A stretch of 64,000 bases of DNA from Yersinia entomophaga (GTDB taxonomy: Bacteria > Pseudomonadota > Gammaproteobacteria > Enterobacterales > Enterobacteriaceae): NCBI RefSeq assembly GCF_001656035.1, contig NZ_CP010029.1, positions 2,367,076 to 2,431,075 on the forward strand, read 5' to 3'. The translations under genes were made by a program, and so were the position numbers. The notes below the pieces were generated by a model that worked only from the letters and a program-made list of their open reading frames with translations, was not told the origin of the DNA and did not search any database. This document shows positions 8,463 through 17,193 of this stretch, in pieces (the stretch's first letter is position 1; the number at the start of each line of letters is the position of its first letter).

Positions 8463-9506
8463 TCAGTTCCCCTTTTCTTCCTCAGGGTCCGGTTTGCCAG
8501 GGAACATTACGCTGGCAATGATACCTACCGCCAGCACACCCAGAACCACAAACAGACTCGTGGTGGCTGAAATGTTGTAACCGTGGTGCCAAATGTGATC
8601 TGTTGCATTCAAACCCAGTTTCGCGGCGATGAAGAACAGCAACGCAACAACGGCCTTTTCGAGGTGAACCAGATATTGTTTCAATGCTTCCAAAACAAAA
8701 TACAGCGTACGCAGACCCAAAATAGCGAACATCATGGCGCTGTAAACAATCAGAGGCTCGCGGCTGACGGCAATAATTGCCGGTACGGAATCGAAGGCAA
8801 ACATCACGTCAGACAGCTCGACTACCGCAACACACAGCATCAGCGGGGTTGCGTACAGTGCGGCTTTGGTTCCACGCCCTACGGTAACGTCCTGATTTTC
8901 CGGCTTCGCCAGTTCTTCATCAACTTCTTTCTGATTCAGCAAGAAAGCATGACCTTTCAACTTCGGCCAAATCGGGAAGAAGCGTTTTACCATGCGATAA
9001 GCCAGATGCTGCGAATAATCTTCAATTTCATCGCTTTCGCCGCCGCTTCTCAGCATCATCACCGCTGTCCAGGCCACAATCAGCGCAAACACGATTTCAA
9101 CATAAGGCCCAAGGCTCAATAGCCCGGTACCGATAGCGACGAAAATGCCACGGAAGAAGATTGCCCCGATAATCCCCCAATAGAGAACCCGGTGACGGTA
9201 ACGGTCCGGCACCGAGAACCAGGAGAAGATCGCCATCATGACGAACAGGTTATCGACCGAGAGGACTTTCTCCAACGCATAACCCGTAACGAACAGGCTG
9301 GCAACTTCCGCGCCGTGATGAAGATATAGGAAGCCGGCAAACACCATCGCCACAAAGATCCAGAAAATAGACCATAAAGCGGCGCTTTTCAGCGAAATAG
9401 GCTTGTCATGGCGGTGCATGAACAGGTCGATAAAAATGGCTCCCACAGACAAAGCAATAAAGACAATGACTGTTTCAGTTGGGAAGCCGATATGCGTGGA
9501 TACCAT
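8463..9506 (-). CDS. terC: tellurium resistance integral membrane protein TerC
   Basis: Inner-membrane protein of 347 residues and membrane anchor of the ter system (TerC/Alx family, implicated in Mn2+ handling). It has about nine hydrophobic segments. The family signatures HHGAEVASLFVTGYALEKVLSVDN (about 64-87), whose acidic residues lie within the membrane, and LSDVMFAFDSVPAI (about 228-241) are present. A charged cytosolic loop lies between (DEIEDYSQHLAYRMVKRF and the MKEVDEELAKP-like stretch). The C-terminus is PEEEKGN. The ATG at 9506 follows AAGGG by 6 bases. It is flanked by terB (26-base gap) and terD in the same leftward unit. Confidence 0.95.
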   Translation of the reverse strand: MVSTHIGFPTETVIVFIALSVGAIFIDLFMHRHDKPISLKSAALWSIFWIFVAMVFAGFLYLHHGAEVASLFVTGYALEKVLSVDNLFVMMAIFSWFSVPDRYRHRVLYWGIIGAIFFRGIFVAIGTGLLSLGPYVEIVFALIVAWTAVMMLRSGGESDEIEDYSQHLAYRMVKRFFPIWPKLKGHAFLLNQKEVDEELAKPENQDVTVGRGTKAALYATPLMLCVAVVELSDVMFAFDSVPAIIAVSREPLIVYSAMMFAILGLRTLYFVLEALKQYLVHLEKAVVALLFFIAAKLGLNATDHIWHHGYNISATTSLFVVLGVLAVGIIASVMFPGKPDPEEEKGN

Positions 9507-9532
9507 ATATAACCCTTACCAAATACTTATAT

Positions 9533-9988
9533 TCAGAGGCCGAATTCAGCAGGCTCAAAGCCCAGTGCGACGGCGATTTCACGAACTGCCTGTTGTTCAT
9601 TCTGGTCAAAGTCACCGTCACTTTTCGCGACGGCAATCCCGACTCGAATCGCCAACTGAGCGGCTTCAGGCTGATCTTTCAGAGCAAGAATGTGCTTCAT
9701 GGTTTCCCCTTTGCCAATTTCGAGATCGAAATCGAAGCTGGAAACCAGTTTGTTAAAGAATTCAATAACCTCAGAGGTATCAAACACACTTAACTCATCG
9801 GATGCGCGCAGAAAACCAATCATCTTCTGTTTTTCTTCCGCGCTAACGCCGTCGCTGGAAACCGCAATACGTGCACACACGGCCACGGTACCTTGCATGA
9901 ATTTTTTATTTTTGAAGCGACTAACCTGCTTAGTCAGCTCCGCACGACCCGTATTGAATGCGCCTTTAACTTTGTTGAAAAAACTCAT
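9533..9988 (-). CDS. terB: tellurium resistance protein TerB
   Basis: Small helical cytosolic protein of 151 residues with the TerB fold (duplicated acidic helices). In other systems TerB associates with the inner face of the membrane and with TerC. It starts MSFFNKVKGAFN. The two acidic metal-binding segments are VSSDGVSAEEKQKM (about 44-57) and AKSDGDFDQNEQQAV (about 123-137). The frame extends 16 codons upstream, but ATG 9988 has an AAGGAAT site and is the family start. It lies 26 bases behind terA. Confidence 0.93.
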   Translation of the reverse strand: MSFFNKVKGAFNTGRAELTKQVSRFKNKKFMQGTVAVCARIAVSSDGVSAEEKQKMIGFLRASDELSVFDTSEVIEFFNKLVSSFDFDLEIGKGETMKHILALKDQPEAAQLAIRVGIAVAKSDGDFDQNEQQAVREIAVALGFEPAEFGL

Positions 9989-10014
9989 TCTGTATTCCTT
10001 ATTATTGTCTGAAA

Positions 10015-11175
10015 TTACTTTGAACCCGCTTTCCAACGGAATCCCCAGCCAAGCGCTTTATCCATATCGCTGTGGTCTTTAAAGAACTGGTTGATACGTT
10101 CAACTTTGATCGTTCCCTGCTCGTTGACCAACCGGGCAATGGCACACATGTTGCGGCTGTTTTTCCCCTCGGTCATACGCGTTTCTATCGGCGGTTGATC
10201 TGGAATATGGATAGTGACGACGCCGTCGGTATTATCCCAGCTCGCGACACCTTCGTAGATAAAGGCGAAAACCAATACCTGACGAATATTCTTCCATTCC
10301 CGACCGTTGATATGCAGCCATTCGCCCTCTGATACATCCCCGGTACGATCGTCGCCCTGCAATTGCACGAAAGGTTCCTGATGGTACGAACCAAAGCCGT
10401 TCCCCAAAGCCTGAACCACCGACTTATGGCCATCATCCAACTCGACGAAAGCGCCTAAATCCAGATCAACACCTTTCTTCGCGCTAAACATGCTGCGCAG
10501 GCCGGAGGAAGAGCTGCCGCGATGCCAGTTCAGGTTAATGCGGATTTCGCCAAAGTTGTCACGCTTCGCGAGGCTTATCGCTGGTTTATCTTTGGTGAGG
10601 GAAACTTTGCTCAGGTTGATCTTAGCCGGAGCGGGCGTGGGTGCTGGAGCCGGAATCGGCGCAGGTGCAGGTGCAGGAGTATCCGCAATATCGACGCCAA
10701 AATGCTCAGCCAATGGCTTAAGACCGCCGTTGAAGCCCTGCGCGATGAAGCGGAATTTCCATTCGCCGTTACGGCGATACAGTTCGCCCAGAATCAAAGC
10801 GGCTTCCTGACGGCCAGTCAGTTCTACGTTGCCGCAGATCAGCACGTCGTTTCCATCCTCAACCTGCACCGACAAACGTTGCAGACCAGAAACGGTCTGA
10901 TTGCCATCGCAGGTCACCGTAAACGCCACTTTCTCAACGTCTGAACGCAATCGCGTGACATCCACGGTAAACAGAGTGTCGTTGCCTTGAGCAACCAAAC
11001 TAACGGTGTTGTCGTTATTAACAGGCTGACCGTAAAACACCATATCGGCGTCACCCTGCACTTTTCCGTTGGCAAACAGCCGAAATGCAGAGGCATCGAC
11101 GGGTGCGCCGGATAACACTCTTACCGTCAATGACTTAGAAGGTACGGGGGCATTGCCCCCTGGAGTCATATTCAT
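10015..11175 (-). CDS. terA: tellurium resistance protein TerA
   Basis: Tandem TerD-like protein of 386 residues. The first domain (about 10-160) begins with SLTVRVLSGAPVDASAFRLF and ends [17 protein letters not shown]. An alternating Ala-Pro linker of about 20 residues follows (APAPAPIPAPAPTPAPA). The second domain (about 190-386) holds ISLAKRDNFGEIRINLNW, a DLDLGAF motif and a partly conserved acidic loop, GDDRTGDVSEGEW. The ATG at 11175 shares one base with the terZ stop (TAATG), and no separate ribosome site is seen, so translation is probably coupled to terZ. An ATG two codons later is an alternative start. Confidence 0.93.
   Translation of the reverse strand: MNMTPGGNAPVPSKSLTVRVLSGAPVDASAFRLFANGKVQGDADMVFYGQPVNNDNTVSLVAQGNDTLFTVDVTRLRSDVEKVAFTVTCDGNQTVSGLQRLSVQVEDGNDVLICGNVELTGRQEAALILGELYRRNGEWKFRFIAQGFNGGLKPLAEHFGVDIADTPAPAPAPIPAPAPTPAPAKINLSKVSLTKDKPAISLAKRDNFGEIRINLNWHRGSSSSGLRSMFSAKKGVDLDLGAFVELDDGHKSVVQALGNGFGSYHQEPFVQLQGDDRTGDVSEGEWLHINGREWKNIRQVLVFAFIYEGVASWDNTDGVVTIHIPDQPPIETRMTEGKNSRNMCAIARLVNEQGTIKVERINQFFKDHSDMDKALGWGFRWKAGSK
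10626..10681. repeat. low-complexity Ala-Pro linker repeat in terA
   Basis: Repeated GGTGCAG/GGAGC-type units encode the alternating Ala-Pro linker between the two TerD-like halves of TerA. It parallels the Ser-Thr repeat in terF. Confidence 0.65.
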
Positions 11176-11759
11176 TAGCGCACCACGGTAGCAACAATAT
11201 CCGAATGCATATCGTCAATAGTCCGACCGCGGCAGGCGTGACCATGAGCGGTAAAGTCCCATTGCCCGTTGTTACGGCGCAGTGACGCAATAACAATACC
11301 GGTATGAGCCCCCTGGTCGGTTAGCTGGTAACGAGCCATTTCTTTATTATTTCCCCGATCCACGACGCGGCAGAATGCGTTATCTACGTCATTAAACGTC
11401 TGGCCGCGAAAGCTGTTAACGGTGAACGCGAGGTATTCAACCTGATGTGGTAAGCGGTTCAAATCCACGCGAATGACTTCGTCATCGCCGTCGCCTTCAC
11501 CAGTCAGATTGTCGCCGGTATGAACAACGGAGCCGCAAGACGACTCTAATTTACGGAACCAGATAGTATCGATGGTATTACCGGATTTATCCATTAATAC
11601 ACAACCCGCATCAAGATCAATGGAATTATTTCCGCCAAAAAGGCTGCCTAATAACCCTTTTTTCTTAATTGGATCCCAGCCTAAACCAAATTGAAGTTGG
11701 CTAAGAGAAGAAGATTGTTTACTCAGTGAGACCGTCTGGTTTTTGCTTAATGAAACCAT
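11175..11759 (-). CDS. terZ: tellurium resistance protein TerZ
   Basis: TerD-family protein of 194 residues and first gene of the leftward terZABCDE unit. It starts MVSLSKNQTVSLSK. A family-typical insert GLLGSLFGGNN (36-45) is followed by IDLDAGC and the calcium-binding loop [13 protein letters not shown] at 82-94. The end, HACRGRTIDDMHSDI, is typical of TerZ rather than TerD/E. The ATG follows GAAGGAA by 8 bases. A promoter with a good -10 (TATGAT) lies about 70 bases upstream in the divergent control region. Confidence 0.94.
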   Translation of the reverse strand: MVSLSKNQTVSLSKQSSSLSQLQFGLGWDPIKKKGLLGSLFGGNNSIDLDAGCVLMDKSGNTIDTIWFRKLESSCGSVVHTGDNLTGEGDGDDEVIRVDLNRLPHQVEYLAFTVNSFRGQTFNDVDNAFCRVVDRGNNKEMARYQLTDQGAHTGIVIASLRRNNGQWDFTAHGHACRGRTIDDMHSDIVATVVR

Positions 11760-11827
11760 ATTTTATATTCCTTCAACAGGATATGAAAAATAACCACATT
11801 TTTTACATTAAAGTCGTGAATCCAAAA

Positions 11828-11855
11828 ATCATATCATGATGAAGTTCTTGAACAA
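11828..11855 (-). promoter_or_regulatory. predicted sigma-70 promoter of terZABCDE
   Basis: Read on the minus strand: -35 TTGTTC (11850-11855), a 16-base spacer and -10 TATGAT (11828-11833). Initiation is predicted near 11821, leaving a leader of about 60 bases. Confidence 0.55.
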
Positions 11856-12085
11856 GTTAATTTTTAGTCATTATCGTTAACAAATCATTTATTTGAATGA
11901 TATATAAGATATTTTATTTTTATACCCTTAGCGGAATAAGCTTTTTTGCCATCTAAAATCTTTTCATATCTTTACATTATAAACACAAAAAATATAAGTC
12001 ATAATATGATTGACATACAAAAATAACGTCCATAGACTCTCGGCTATTTAATTCGCCTGTCGGCCCTGCGTGGAAATAGATATCA
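11856..12085. other. AT-rich divergent control region of the two ter-linked operons
   Basis: The whole gap is 326 bases between terZ and the ATP-grasp gene and is clearly AT-richer than its flanks. It holds the two divergent promoters listed separately. TerW is known to bind such a region in plasmid ter operons; I could not identify its site by eye. Confidence 0.6.
12010..12038 (+). promoter_or_regulatory. predicted sigma-70 promoter of the ATP-grasp operon
   Basis: A perfect -35 TTGACA (12010-12015), a 17-base spacer and -10 TAGACT (12033-12038). Initiation is predicted near 12045, 40 bases before the start codon. Confidence 0.6.
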
Positions 12086-13150
12086 ATGGCACATAAAATT
12101 TGGCTTATGGAAGGTTTGTCCTCCCAACGGGATATTATTCAGGGCATTAATACTTTCGCTAAAAATAAAGATACGGACATTTTCGTTATTGCTTCCCACC
12201 GTAATGAACGTAATGAAATTCTGTCGCAGGCGGACTTGGCAGTACTGGAGCCAAAAGAAGAAGAACAGCGCCTTTCTTTTATTCTCTCACTGGTTAAAAG
12301 ACTTGATATTCAGGCCATCCATACCGGGCGCAATTCCCTATGGTTCGAATCCCATCGCAACGAAATTGAATGTTCCGGCGTAAAACTCACTACCGGAGCC
12401 CATAGCGTGGCGCGGCTTGAACTGGCGGATGACAAAGTGAGTTTTGCCCAGTTTATGGAGCAGCAAAACCTGCCGGTCGTGCCTTCTATTCGCGTGGAAT
12501 CACTGTCCGAATTATTCCATTTCATCACCCACTCTCCCTTTGGTTTAAAACCTTTGTGCGTAAAACCGGTAAAAGGGATTTATGGCATGGGATTCTGGCG
12601 CTTCGATGACAAGGTTTCGGCTATGGCGGCGTTTACGCATCCGGAAAACCGCAGGGTGAATCCGCACTTGTATCTTCGCGCCCTCGAAGAATCGGATAGT
12701 TTTGAACCGCTGGTGTTGATGCCCTATCTGCCTGGCCCGGAGTACTCCGTTGATATGTTGGTTGAGCGAGGAAAAGTGCTGGCGGCGGTGGCTCGTCGTA
12801 AAGAAGGTGCTCTTCAGTCTCTGGAAAACGCAGGGGAAGCTTACGAGCTGGGGAGAGCCTGTGCCGAGGCCATGCAGGCTGACGGACTGGTCAACGTCCA
12901 AACCCGCCACAATGACAGCGGCAAACCCGAGTTACTTGAAATCAATATGCGCCCTTCCGGCGGCATCGGCTACACGCGATTCAGCGGCGTCAACCTGCCG
13001 GGTTTGTTTGCCCTGCGCCAACTGGGATTAATGAGCCAGCAAGAAGTGATGGACGAACTCCGTAGCGCATTCACCCCCGCTATCGTTCGATCCATTACCG
13101 ACGTTGTGCGTTATAGCCCAACCTTGACCAACCTACTCCCGCAGGAATAG
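12086..13150 (+). CDS. ATP-grasp enzyme of the ter-linked biosynthetic operon
   Basis: Carboxylate-amine/thiol ligase fold of 354 residues, likely forming an amide or peptide-type bond with ATP. After an N-terminal Rossmann-like part (1-110), the ATP-grasp shows the nucleotide lysine K160 in LCVKPVKGIYGMGFWRF, the PGPEYSVD strand at 217-224, and the metal-binding LEINMRPSGG at 284-293. These match the carbamoyl-phosphate-synthase/PurK-like branch. It is the first of five tightly packed genes divergent from terZABCDE, with its own TTGACA promoter. Comparative genomics has linked this gene set to ter systems and proposed a nucleoside-like product. The substrate is unknown. Confidence 0.85.
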   Translation: MAHKIWLMEGLSSQRDIIQGINTFAKNKDTDIFVIASHRNERNEILSQADLAVLEPKEEEQRLSFILSLVKRLDIQAIHTGRNSLWFESHRNEIECSGVKLTTGAHSVARLELADDKVSFAQFMEQQNLPVVPSIRVESLSELFHFITHSPFGLKPLCVKPVKGIYGMGFWRFDDKVSAMAAFTHPENRRVNPHLYLRALEESDSFEPLVLMPYLPGPEYSVDMLVERGKVLAAVARRKEGALQSLENAGEAYELGRACAEAMQADGLVNVQTRHNDSGKPELLEINMRPSGGIGYTRFSGVNLPGLFALRQLGLMSQQEVMDELRSAFTPAIVRSITDVVRYSPTLTNLLPQE

Positions 13151-13155
13151 TCACC

Positions 13156-14298
13156 ATGAATAATCACTCTGGCCTTCAGATATACCGCAGAGAGCTTTCC
13201 TGCGGCACTCTGAGTGTGACGCCAACCGGAGGCATCACCACCTTCGACGACCTGTTCGAAATAGCAGAAAGGCGTAATCCTAAACGGGCATTTCTTTTTG
13301 TCAGCAAAGTGCTTGGCAGACATATACCGGTTTCGCCGACGGTAATGCGTTCGGTTTACCGTCAGTTAGGGGAACAAATTCCCTCCCTGACGACAGGGCC
13401 GGTGCTGTTTATTGGCATGGCTGAAACCGCCGTTGGCCTAGGAGCCGGAGTGTTTGATGAAATTCGACACCGTGTGGCCGAGCCGGTCTATCTCACCTCA
13501 ACCCGGCATCCGGTAGAGGGCGAGTTACTGTGTGAATTCAAAGAGAACCATAGCCACGCCACCGATCATTTGATTTACCTGCCGCAAGACGCCGAGCTGC
13601 GCCGCCGGGTATTACAAGCCAAAACCGTGGTTTTAATCGACGATGAAGCCACCACCGGAAATACCTTTATTAACCTGCTCGCGGCATTAAGAGAGACTGC
13701 GGGTCTACACCATATTCAGCAGGTGATTACGGTCACACTGACCGATTGGAGCGGTAGTTCCATCGCGGAACGCTGCCCGCTGCCGGTGCAAACCGTTTCC
13801 TTGGCGCAGGGAAACTGGCACTGGGAGAAAAATCCTGACGCACCTGTGCCAATCATGCCTTCTGTGAATATCACCGCTTCCGGCAACGTCCCGATAACCG
13901 GTAAACAAAGCTGGGGACGGATCGGAATGAATGAGCCTGAGAATGATCTTGGGCTATCCATTCAGACGACGGAAGGAGAAAAGCTATTGGTATTGGGAAG
14001 CAGCGAATTTGTCTGGGAACCCTTCTTACTGGCGGAGCGGCTGGAAAAACAGGGAGCAGAGGTCAAATACAGTTCAACGACCCGCTCACCGATTGCCACC
14101 AGCTTCGCGATCGAATCGGCCATTGCCTTCACCGATAATTACGGATTAGGCATCCCTAACTTTGTCTATAACGTGGCTCATCAGCGTTTTGACCGAATCT
14201 TGCTATGTATCGAAACGCCGACAGAAAGCGTCGATCCCGCACTGCTGGAGGCGCTGAAAAAAGTGGCTCCCTCCGTTGAGGTTATTTCCTATGAATAA
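13156..14298 (+). CDS. phosphoribosyltransferase with C-terminal TRSP domain
   Basis: PRTase-type protein of 380 residues (PRTase_2 + TRSP families, ter-associated). The N-terminal domain carries the PRPP-binding loop LIDDEATTGNT at about 161-170, with the paired acids and the Thr-Thr-Gly turn of type I PRTases. A linker leads to a C-terminal domain (about 255-380) with the name-giving Thr-Arg-Ser-Pro at 309-312, flanked by GSSEFVWEPFLLAE and NVAHQRFDRILLCIETP. It presumably joins or removes a base-like group on a ribose-phosphate within the pathway. It starts 5 bases after the ATP-grasp stop with an AGGAA site and overlaps the following HAD gene by 8 bases. Confidence 0.85.
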   Translation: MNNHSGLQIYRRELSCGTLSVTPTGGITTFDDLFEIAERRNPKRAFLFVSKVLGRHIPVSPTVMRSVYRQLGEQIPSLTTGPVLFIGMAETAVGLGAGVFDEIRHRVAEPVYLTSTRHPVEGELLCEFKENHSHATDHLIYLPQDAELRRRVLQAKTVVLIDDEATTGNTFINLLAALRETAGLHHIQQVITVTLTDWSGSSIAERCPLPVQTVSLAQGNWHWEKNPDAPVPIMPSVNITASGNVPITGKQSWGRIGMNEPENDLGLSIQTTEGEKLLVLGSSEFVWEPFLLAERLEKQGAEVKYSSTTRSPIATSFAIESAIAFTDNYGLGIPNFVYNVAHQRFDRILLCIETPTESVDPALLEALKKVAPSVEVISYE

Positions 14299-15064
14299 GC
14301 CGGTTATTTTTTCCGATCTGGATGACACCCTGTTTCAAACGCGCCGCAAGATGGTGAATGAGCTGGATTTGCAGCCTTACCGCACCGGTGCCTTGGATCG
14401 CAGCCTGGAACCGCGCAGTTTTATGACGGAAGAACAGACCATGCTGGTGGATTGGATGCTAGAGCATGCCGAGCTGATTCCCGTCACCGCGCGAGGAACC
14501 GAGGAAATCGCTCGGGTCACTATTCCGTTTCGTTCATGGGCCGTGACCACTCATGGTGCCGTGATTCTCGATCCTCAAGGCCAGCCGGACGAAGGCTGGA
14601 AAACGCAGATGCTGGCGGCTTTACAGCCTTACGCAGAAAAGCTAGTCACTATGCAGCGTCAAATGACCGAACTCATGGAAGCCAGAAATATCAACGGCTG
14701 GGCGCGGCTCAATTACGAATATAACCATACGCCGATCTATCTGGTGATGAAGCATCGGGACAGCACCAAACTGGATGAGCTAAACGCGATTGGCGATGAA
14801 ATTGAACAGATTTTCTCAACCGACGGTTTCTATATTCATCGCAACAGCAACAATATTGCCTGGCTACCGGAGCCGGTAGAGAAAGGGTTGGCGGTCACTT
14901 ATTTACTGAACAAACTGCGGGAGGAACGGGGCGTATTTCCGGTTATCGGGCTCGGTGACAGCCTGAGTGACCACCGTTTCATGAAACTCTGCACCTGGTA
15001 TGGATTGCCTCGCCAGAGCCAGTTTGCTGAAAGCATCGCCAGCAAAATCTTTGGAGAAAAATAA
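14291..15064 (+). CDS. HAD-superfamily phosphatase of the ter-linked operon
   Basis: HAD hydrolase of 257 residues with all four motifs: I DLDDT (9-13), II Thr66 in PVTARGTEE, III Lys198 in PVEKG, IV GDSLSD (222-227). The large insert between motifs II and III (about 85-185) is a C2-type cap like those of Cof/sucrose-phosphatase-like enzymes, which act on sugar or nucleotide phosphates. The ATG at 14291 lies inside the end of the PRTase gene and is 5 codons downstream of another in-frame start. The chosen one begins MNKPVIFSDLDDT, the usual spacing of motif I. It probably dephosphorylates a pathway intermediate. Confidence 0.83.
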   Translation: MNKPVIFSDLDDTLFQTRRKMVNELDLQPYRTGALDRSLEPRSFMTEEQTMLVDWMLEHAELIPVTARGTEEIARVTIPFRSWAVTTHGAVILDPQGQPDEGWKTQMLAALQPYAEKLVTMQRQMTELMEARNINGWARLNYEYNHTPIYLVMKHRDSTKLDELNAIGDEIEQIFSTDGFYIHRNSNNIAWLPEPVEKGLAVTYLLNKLREERGVFPVIGLGDSLSDHRFMKLCTWYGLPRQSQFAESIASKIFGEK

Positions 15065-15065
15065 T

Positions 15066-16145
15066 ATGCATGATTTCATCCCTTTTTCCGGTTCCTATCT
15101 ACCGGAAGACGTTCATTTCCTGCTGAAACCGGTCGAAATCGAAATGACACCGGTGGAACAAAAAGAACGGTTGATTCAGTCTGGCGCACGCCACTATTCG
15201 GAAATGCTGAGTCAGGAACCGGAGCCAACCTCTTGGCACTTAGATTTATTCACCCGCGCTCTCGATAACGGCGCAGATCGTCTTGCCAAAGAAGTGGTGA
15301 TGCTGGCTAAGGCCTTGATTCAACGTTTCGGCGATACGCCGATTGTATTAACCAGCCTGGTGCGGGCAGGTGTCCCTCTGGGCGTTATGCTCCACCAAAC
15401 GCTGCGGGCAATGGGAAAGGAATCTCATCATTACGGCATTAGTATTATCCGCGACCGCGGTATTGATACCGTTGCGTTAGATTGGATTGAAGCTCGCCAC
15501 GGTACCGAAGGCATTGTTTTTATTGATGGTTGGACGGGGAAAGGAGCGATTACCGGCGAGTTAGTGCGTTCGCTAAAAGATCGGCCAGGCTATCCAGAAC
15601 AGCCTCGTTTAGTGGTGCTGGCCGATCCCTGCGGATGTTCGTGGCTTGCCGCCAGCGACGACGATTGGTTGATTCCTTTCGGCATCATGGGCGCACCGGT
15701 TTCCGGCTTAATCTCTCGCTCGATCTGGTCGGCAGAAGGGCTGCACGGCTGCGTTCAATGCGATCACCTCAGCCAATATGAATGTAGCCGTAAGCTGGTG
15801 AATACCGTAGCGGCATCTCGCCAGACCTTAGATCTTGCCGCCATCCCCGCCAGCGATTGGGATTCTCAGCAAAAAACCTATCTAAAGCAGCGCAGCGCAC
15901 AAGTTATCAGTGCGCTGGCAGAAAAATATCAGATTTCCAGCGTCAACCGTATTAAGCCCGGCATTGCCGAAGCCACGCGCGCTGTATTACGTCGTGTGCC
16001 TGATCATGTTCTGGTGCGCTCCGTCAATGACCCTGATGTCGCTTTGCTGGTTTATCTCGCCCGCGAGAAAGGAATAACCATTACCGAAGTCGGTGACGAG
16101 ATTGGTCAATACCGCGCAGTCACAATCATTAAAAAGGTACTCTGA
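15066..16145 (+). CDS. StiP-type PRTase-like protein with C-terminal PELOTA-like domain
   Basis: Protein of 359 residues in the family annotated as 'cysteine protease StiP' or PRTase_1. The PRTase-like core has VLTSLVRAGVPLGVML (94-109) and the PRPP-loop-like FIDGWTGKGAIT (152-163). Conserved cysteines sit at 189 and 191 (DPCGC) and in GCVQC and YEC (about 229-240), perhaps a metal site. Residues from about 290 form a small alpha/beta domain (NRIKPGIAEATRAVLRR...EVG) resembling the PELOTA/L7Ae-like RNA-binding tail described in ter-linked proteins. The frame could begin at 15000, inside the HAD gene, but the ATG at 15066 one base after the HAD stop is natural. The cysteine-protease name is not supported by anything I can see. 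Confidence 0.82.
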   Translation: MHDFIPFSGSYLPEDVHFLLKPVEIEMTPVEQKERLIQSGARHYSEMLSQEPEPTSWHLDLFTRALDNGADRLAKEVVMLAKALIQRFGDTPIVLTSLVRAGVPLGVMLHQTLRAMGKESHHYGISIIRDRGIDTVALDWIEARHGTEGIVFIDGWTGKGAITGELVRSLKDRPGYPEQPRLVVLADPCGCSWLAASDDDWLIPFGIMGAPVSGLISRSIWSAEGLHGCVQCDHLSQYECSRKLVNTVAASRQTLDLAAIPASDWDSQQKTYLKQRSAQVISALAEKYQISSVNRIKPGIAEATRAVLRRVPDHVLVRSVNDPDVALLVYLAREKGITITEVGDEIGQYRAVTIIKKVL

Positions 16146-17101
16146 TGAACAAACGGCTCTCCCCTTGGCATTTGGGCGCGACATTGTATATGCCTGCTAC
16201 CCGCACAGACATTGCCGAGGCCATCTTACATAACAAAATTAGTGGGTTACGCTCGCTGGTTATCTGTCTGGAAGATGCGGTAAACGAAGCTGATATTCCC
16301 ACGGCTTTAATCAATTTACGTGAGCTGCTAGCGGTTCTCGCTCAGGCCAAGGCTACTGATGGCAATAGCCATTGGCCGCTGGTTTTCATTCGCCCAAGGC
16401 ATATTGAAATGGGGCAATGGCTAACGGAAAGTCTGGATCTCAGCCCGATCGATGGGTTGGTATTGCCTAAATTCACTTTGGCGTCATTGCCCGAGTGGTG
16501 GGCAATCATACGAGATAGCCATTTATGCATGATGCCCACGCTCGAAACCGAAGAGGTTTTCGACGTCGTTCAAATGCGCCAGCTTGCCAGTGAGCTACAA
16601 GCTCATCCTTGCCATCAGCGTATTATTGCTTTGCGTATTGGGGGCAACGATCTGATGAATGTGATTTCTTTGCGACGAACGCGTGATTTCACTTTGTACG
16701 ACGGCCCTATGGGTTATGTGATTAAGATGCTGGTGGCCGTTTTTTCCTCGCGGGATTTTGCCCTAACAGCGCCGGTCTGCGAACACATTGATGACCATCA
16801 GGTGATGAATAAAGAGCTGGCTCTTGATATGGCTCACGGTCTGGTTGGGAAAACAGCCATTCATCCTAATCAAATCAGTAAGATAGAACAGGCCTTAATG
16901 GTATCACCCACGGATTATGCCGATGCATTACGTATCCTGAACTCAACCCAGGCCGTATTTAAATCTCAGGGATCAATGTGTGAACCCGCAACCCACCGTC
17001 GCTGGGCCTCCGGTATCCTCGCTCGCGCTCAGGTTTATGGTATTAGTGCGGAACCGGGGCAAGACGGCGTACGTCTCATGACCGTGACTCAGAACAGCTG
17101 A
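16145..17101 (+). CDS. HpcH/HpaI aldolase / citrate lyase beta-like protein
   Basis: TIM-barrel C-C lyase of 318 residues, CitE-like. It shows GATLYMPATRTDIAEAI at the start, the acidic ICLEDAVNEADI (about 41-52), FIRPRHIEMG (about 79-88), DGLVLPKF, the ETEEVFDV metal region and LRIGGNDLMN, and ends with the family HP-Q turn (GKTAIHPNQISKIEQAL). Such enzymes cleave or form C-C bonds of acyl-CoA or keto acids, using Mg2+ held by Glu/Asp. It probably provides or adds a carbon unit in the pathway. The ATG shares its A with the TGA of the preceding gene (TGATG), so translation is coupled. Last gene of the operon. Confidence 0.85.
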   Translation: MNKRLSPWHLGATLYMPATRTDIAEAILHNKISGLRSLVICLEDAVNEADIPTALINLRELLAVLAQAKATDGNSHWPLVFIRPRHIEMGQWLTESLDLSPIDGLVLPKFTLASLPEWWAIIRDSHLCMMPTLETEEVFDVVQMRQLASELQAHPCHQRIIALRIGGNDLMNVISLRRTRDFTLYDGPMGYVIKMLVAVFSSRDFALTAPVCEHIDDHQVMNKELALDMAHGLVGKTAIHPNQISKIEQALMVSPTDYADALRILNSTQAVFKSQGSMCEPATHRRWASGILARAQVYGISAEPGQDGVRLMTVTQNS

Positions 17102-17193
17102 AGGGAACAGCATACTGATTTATCTTAAATTTAGGATCTTCCTGATATTATACACGCCGCAAAGATCGAAAATACCGAGTTGGTTGGCCTCCT

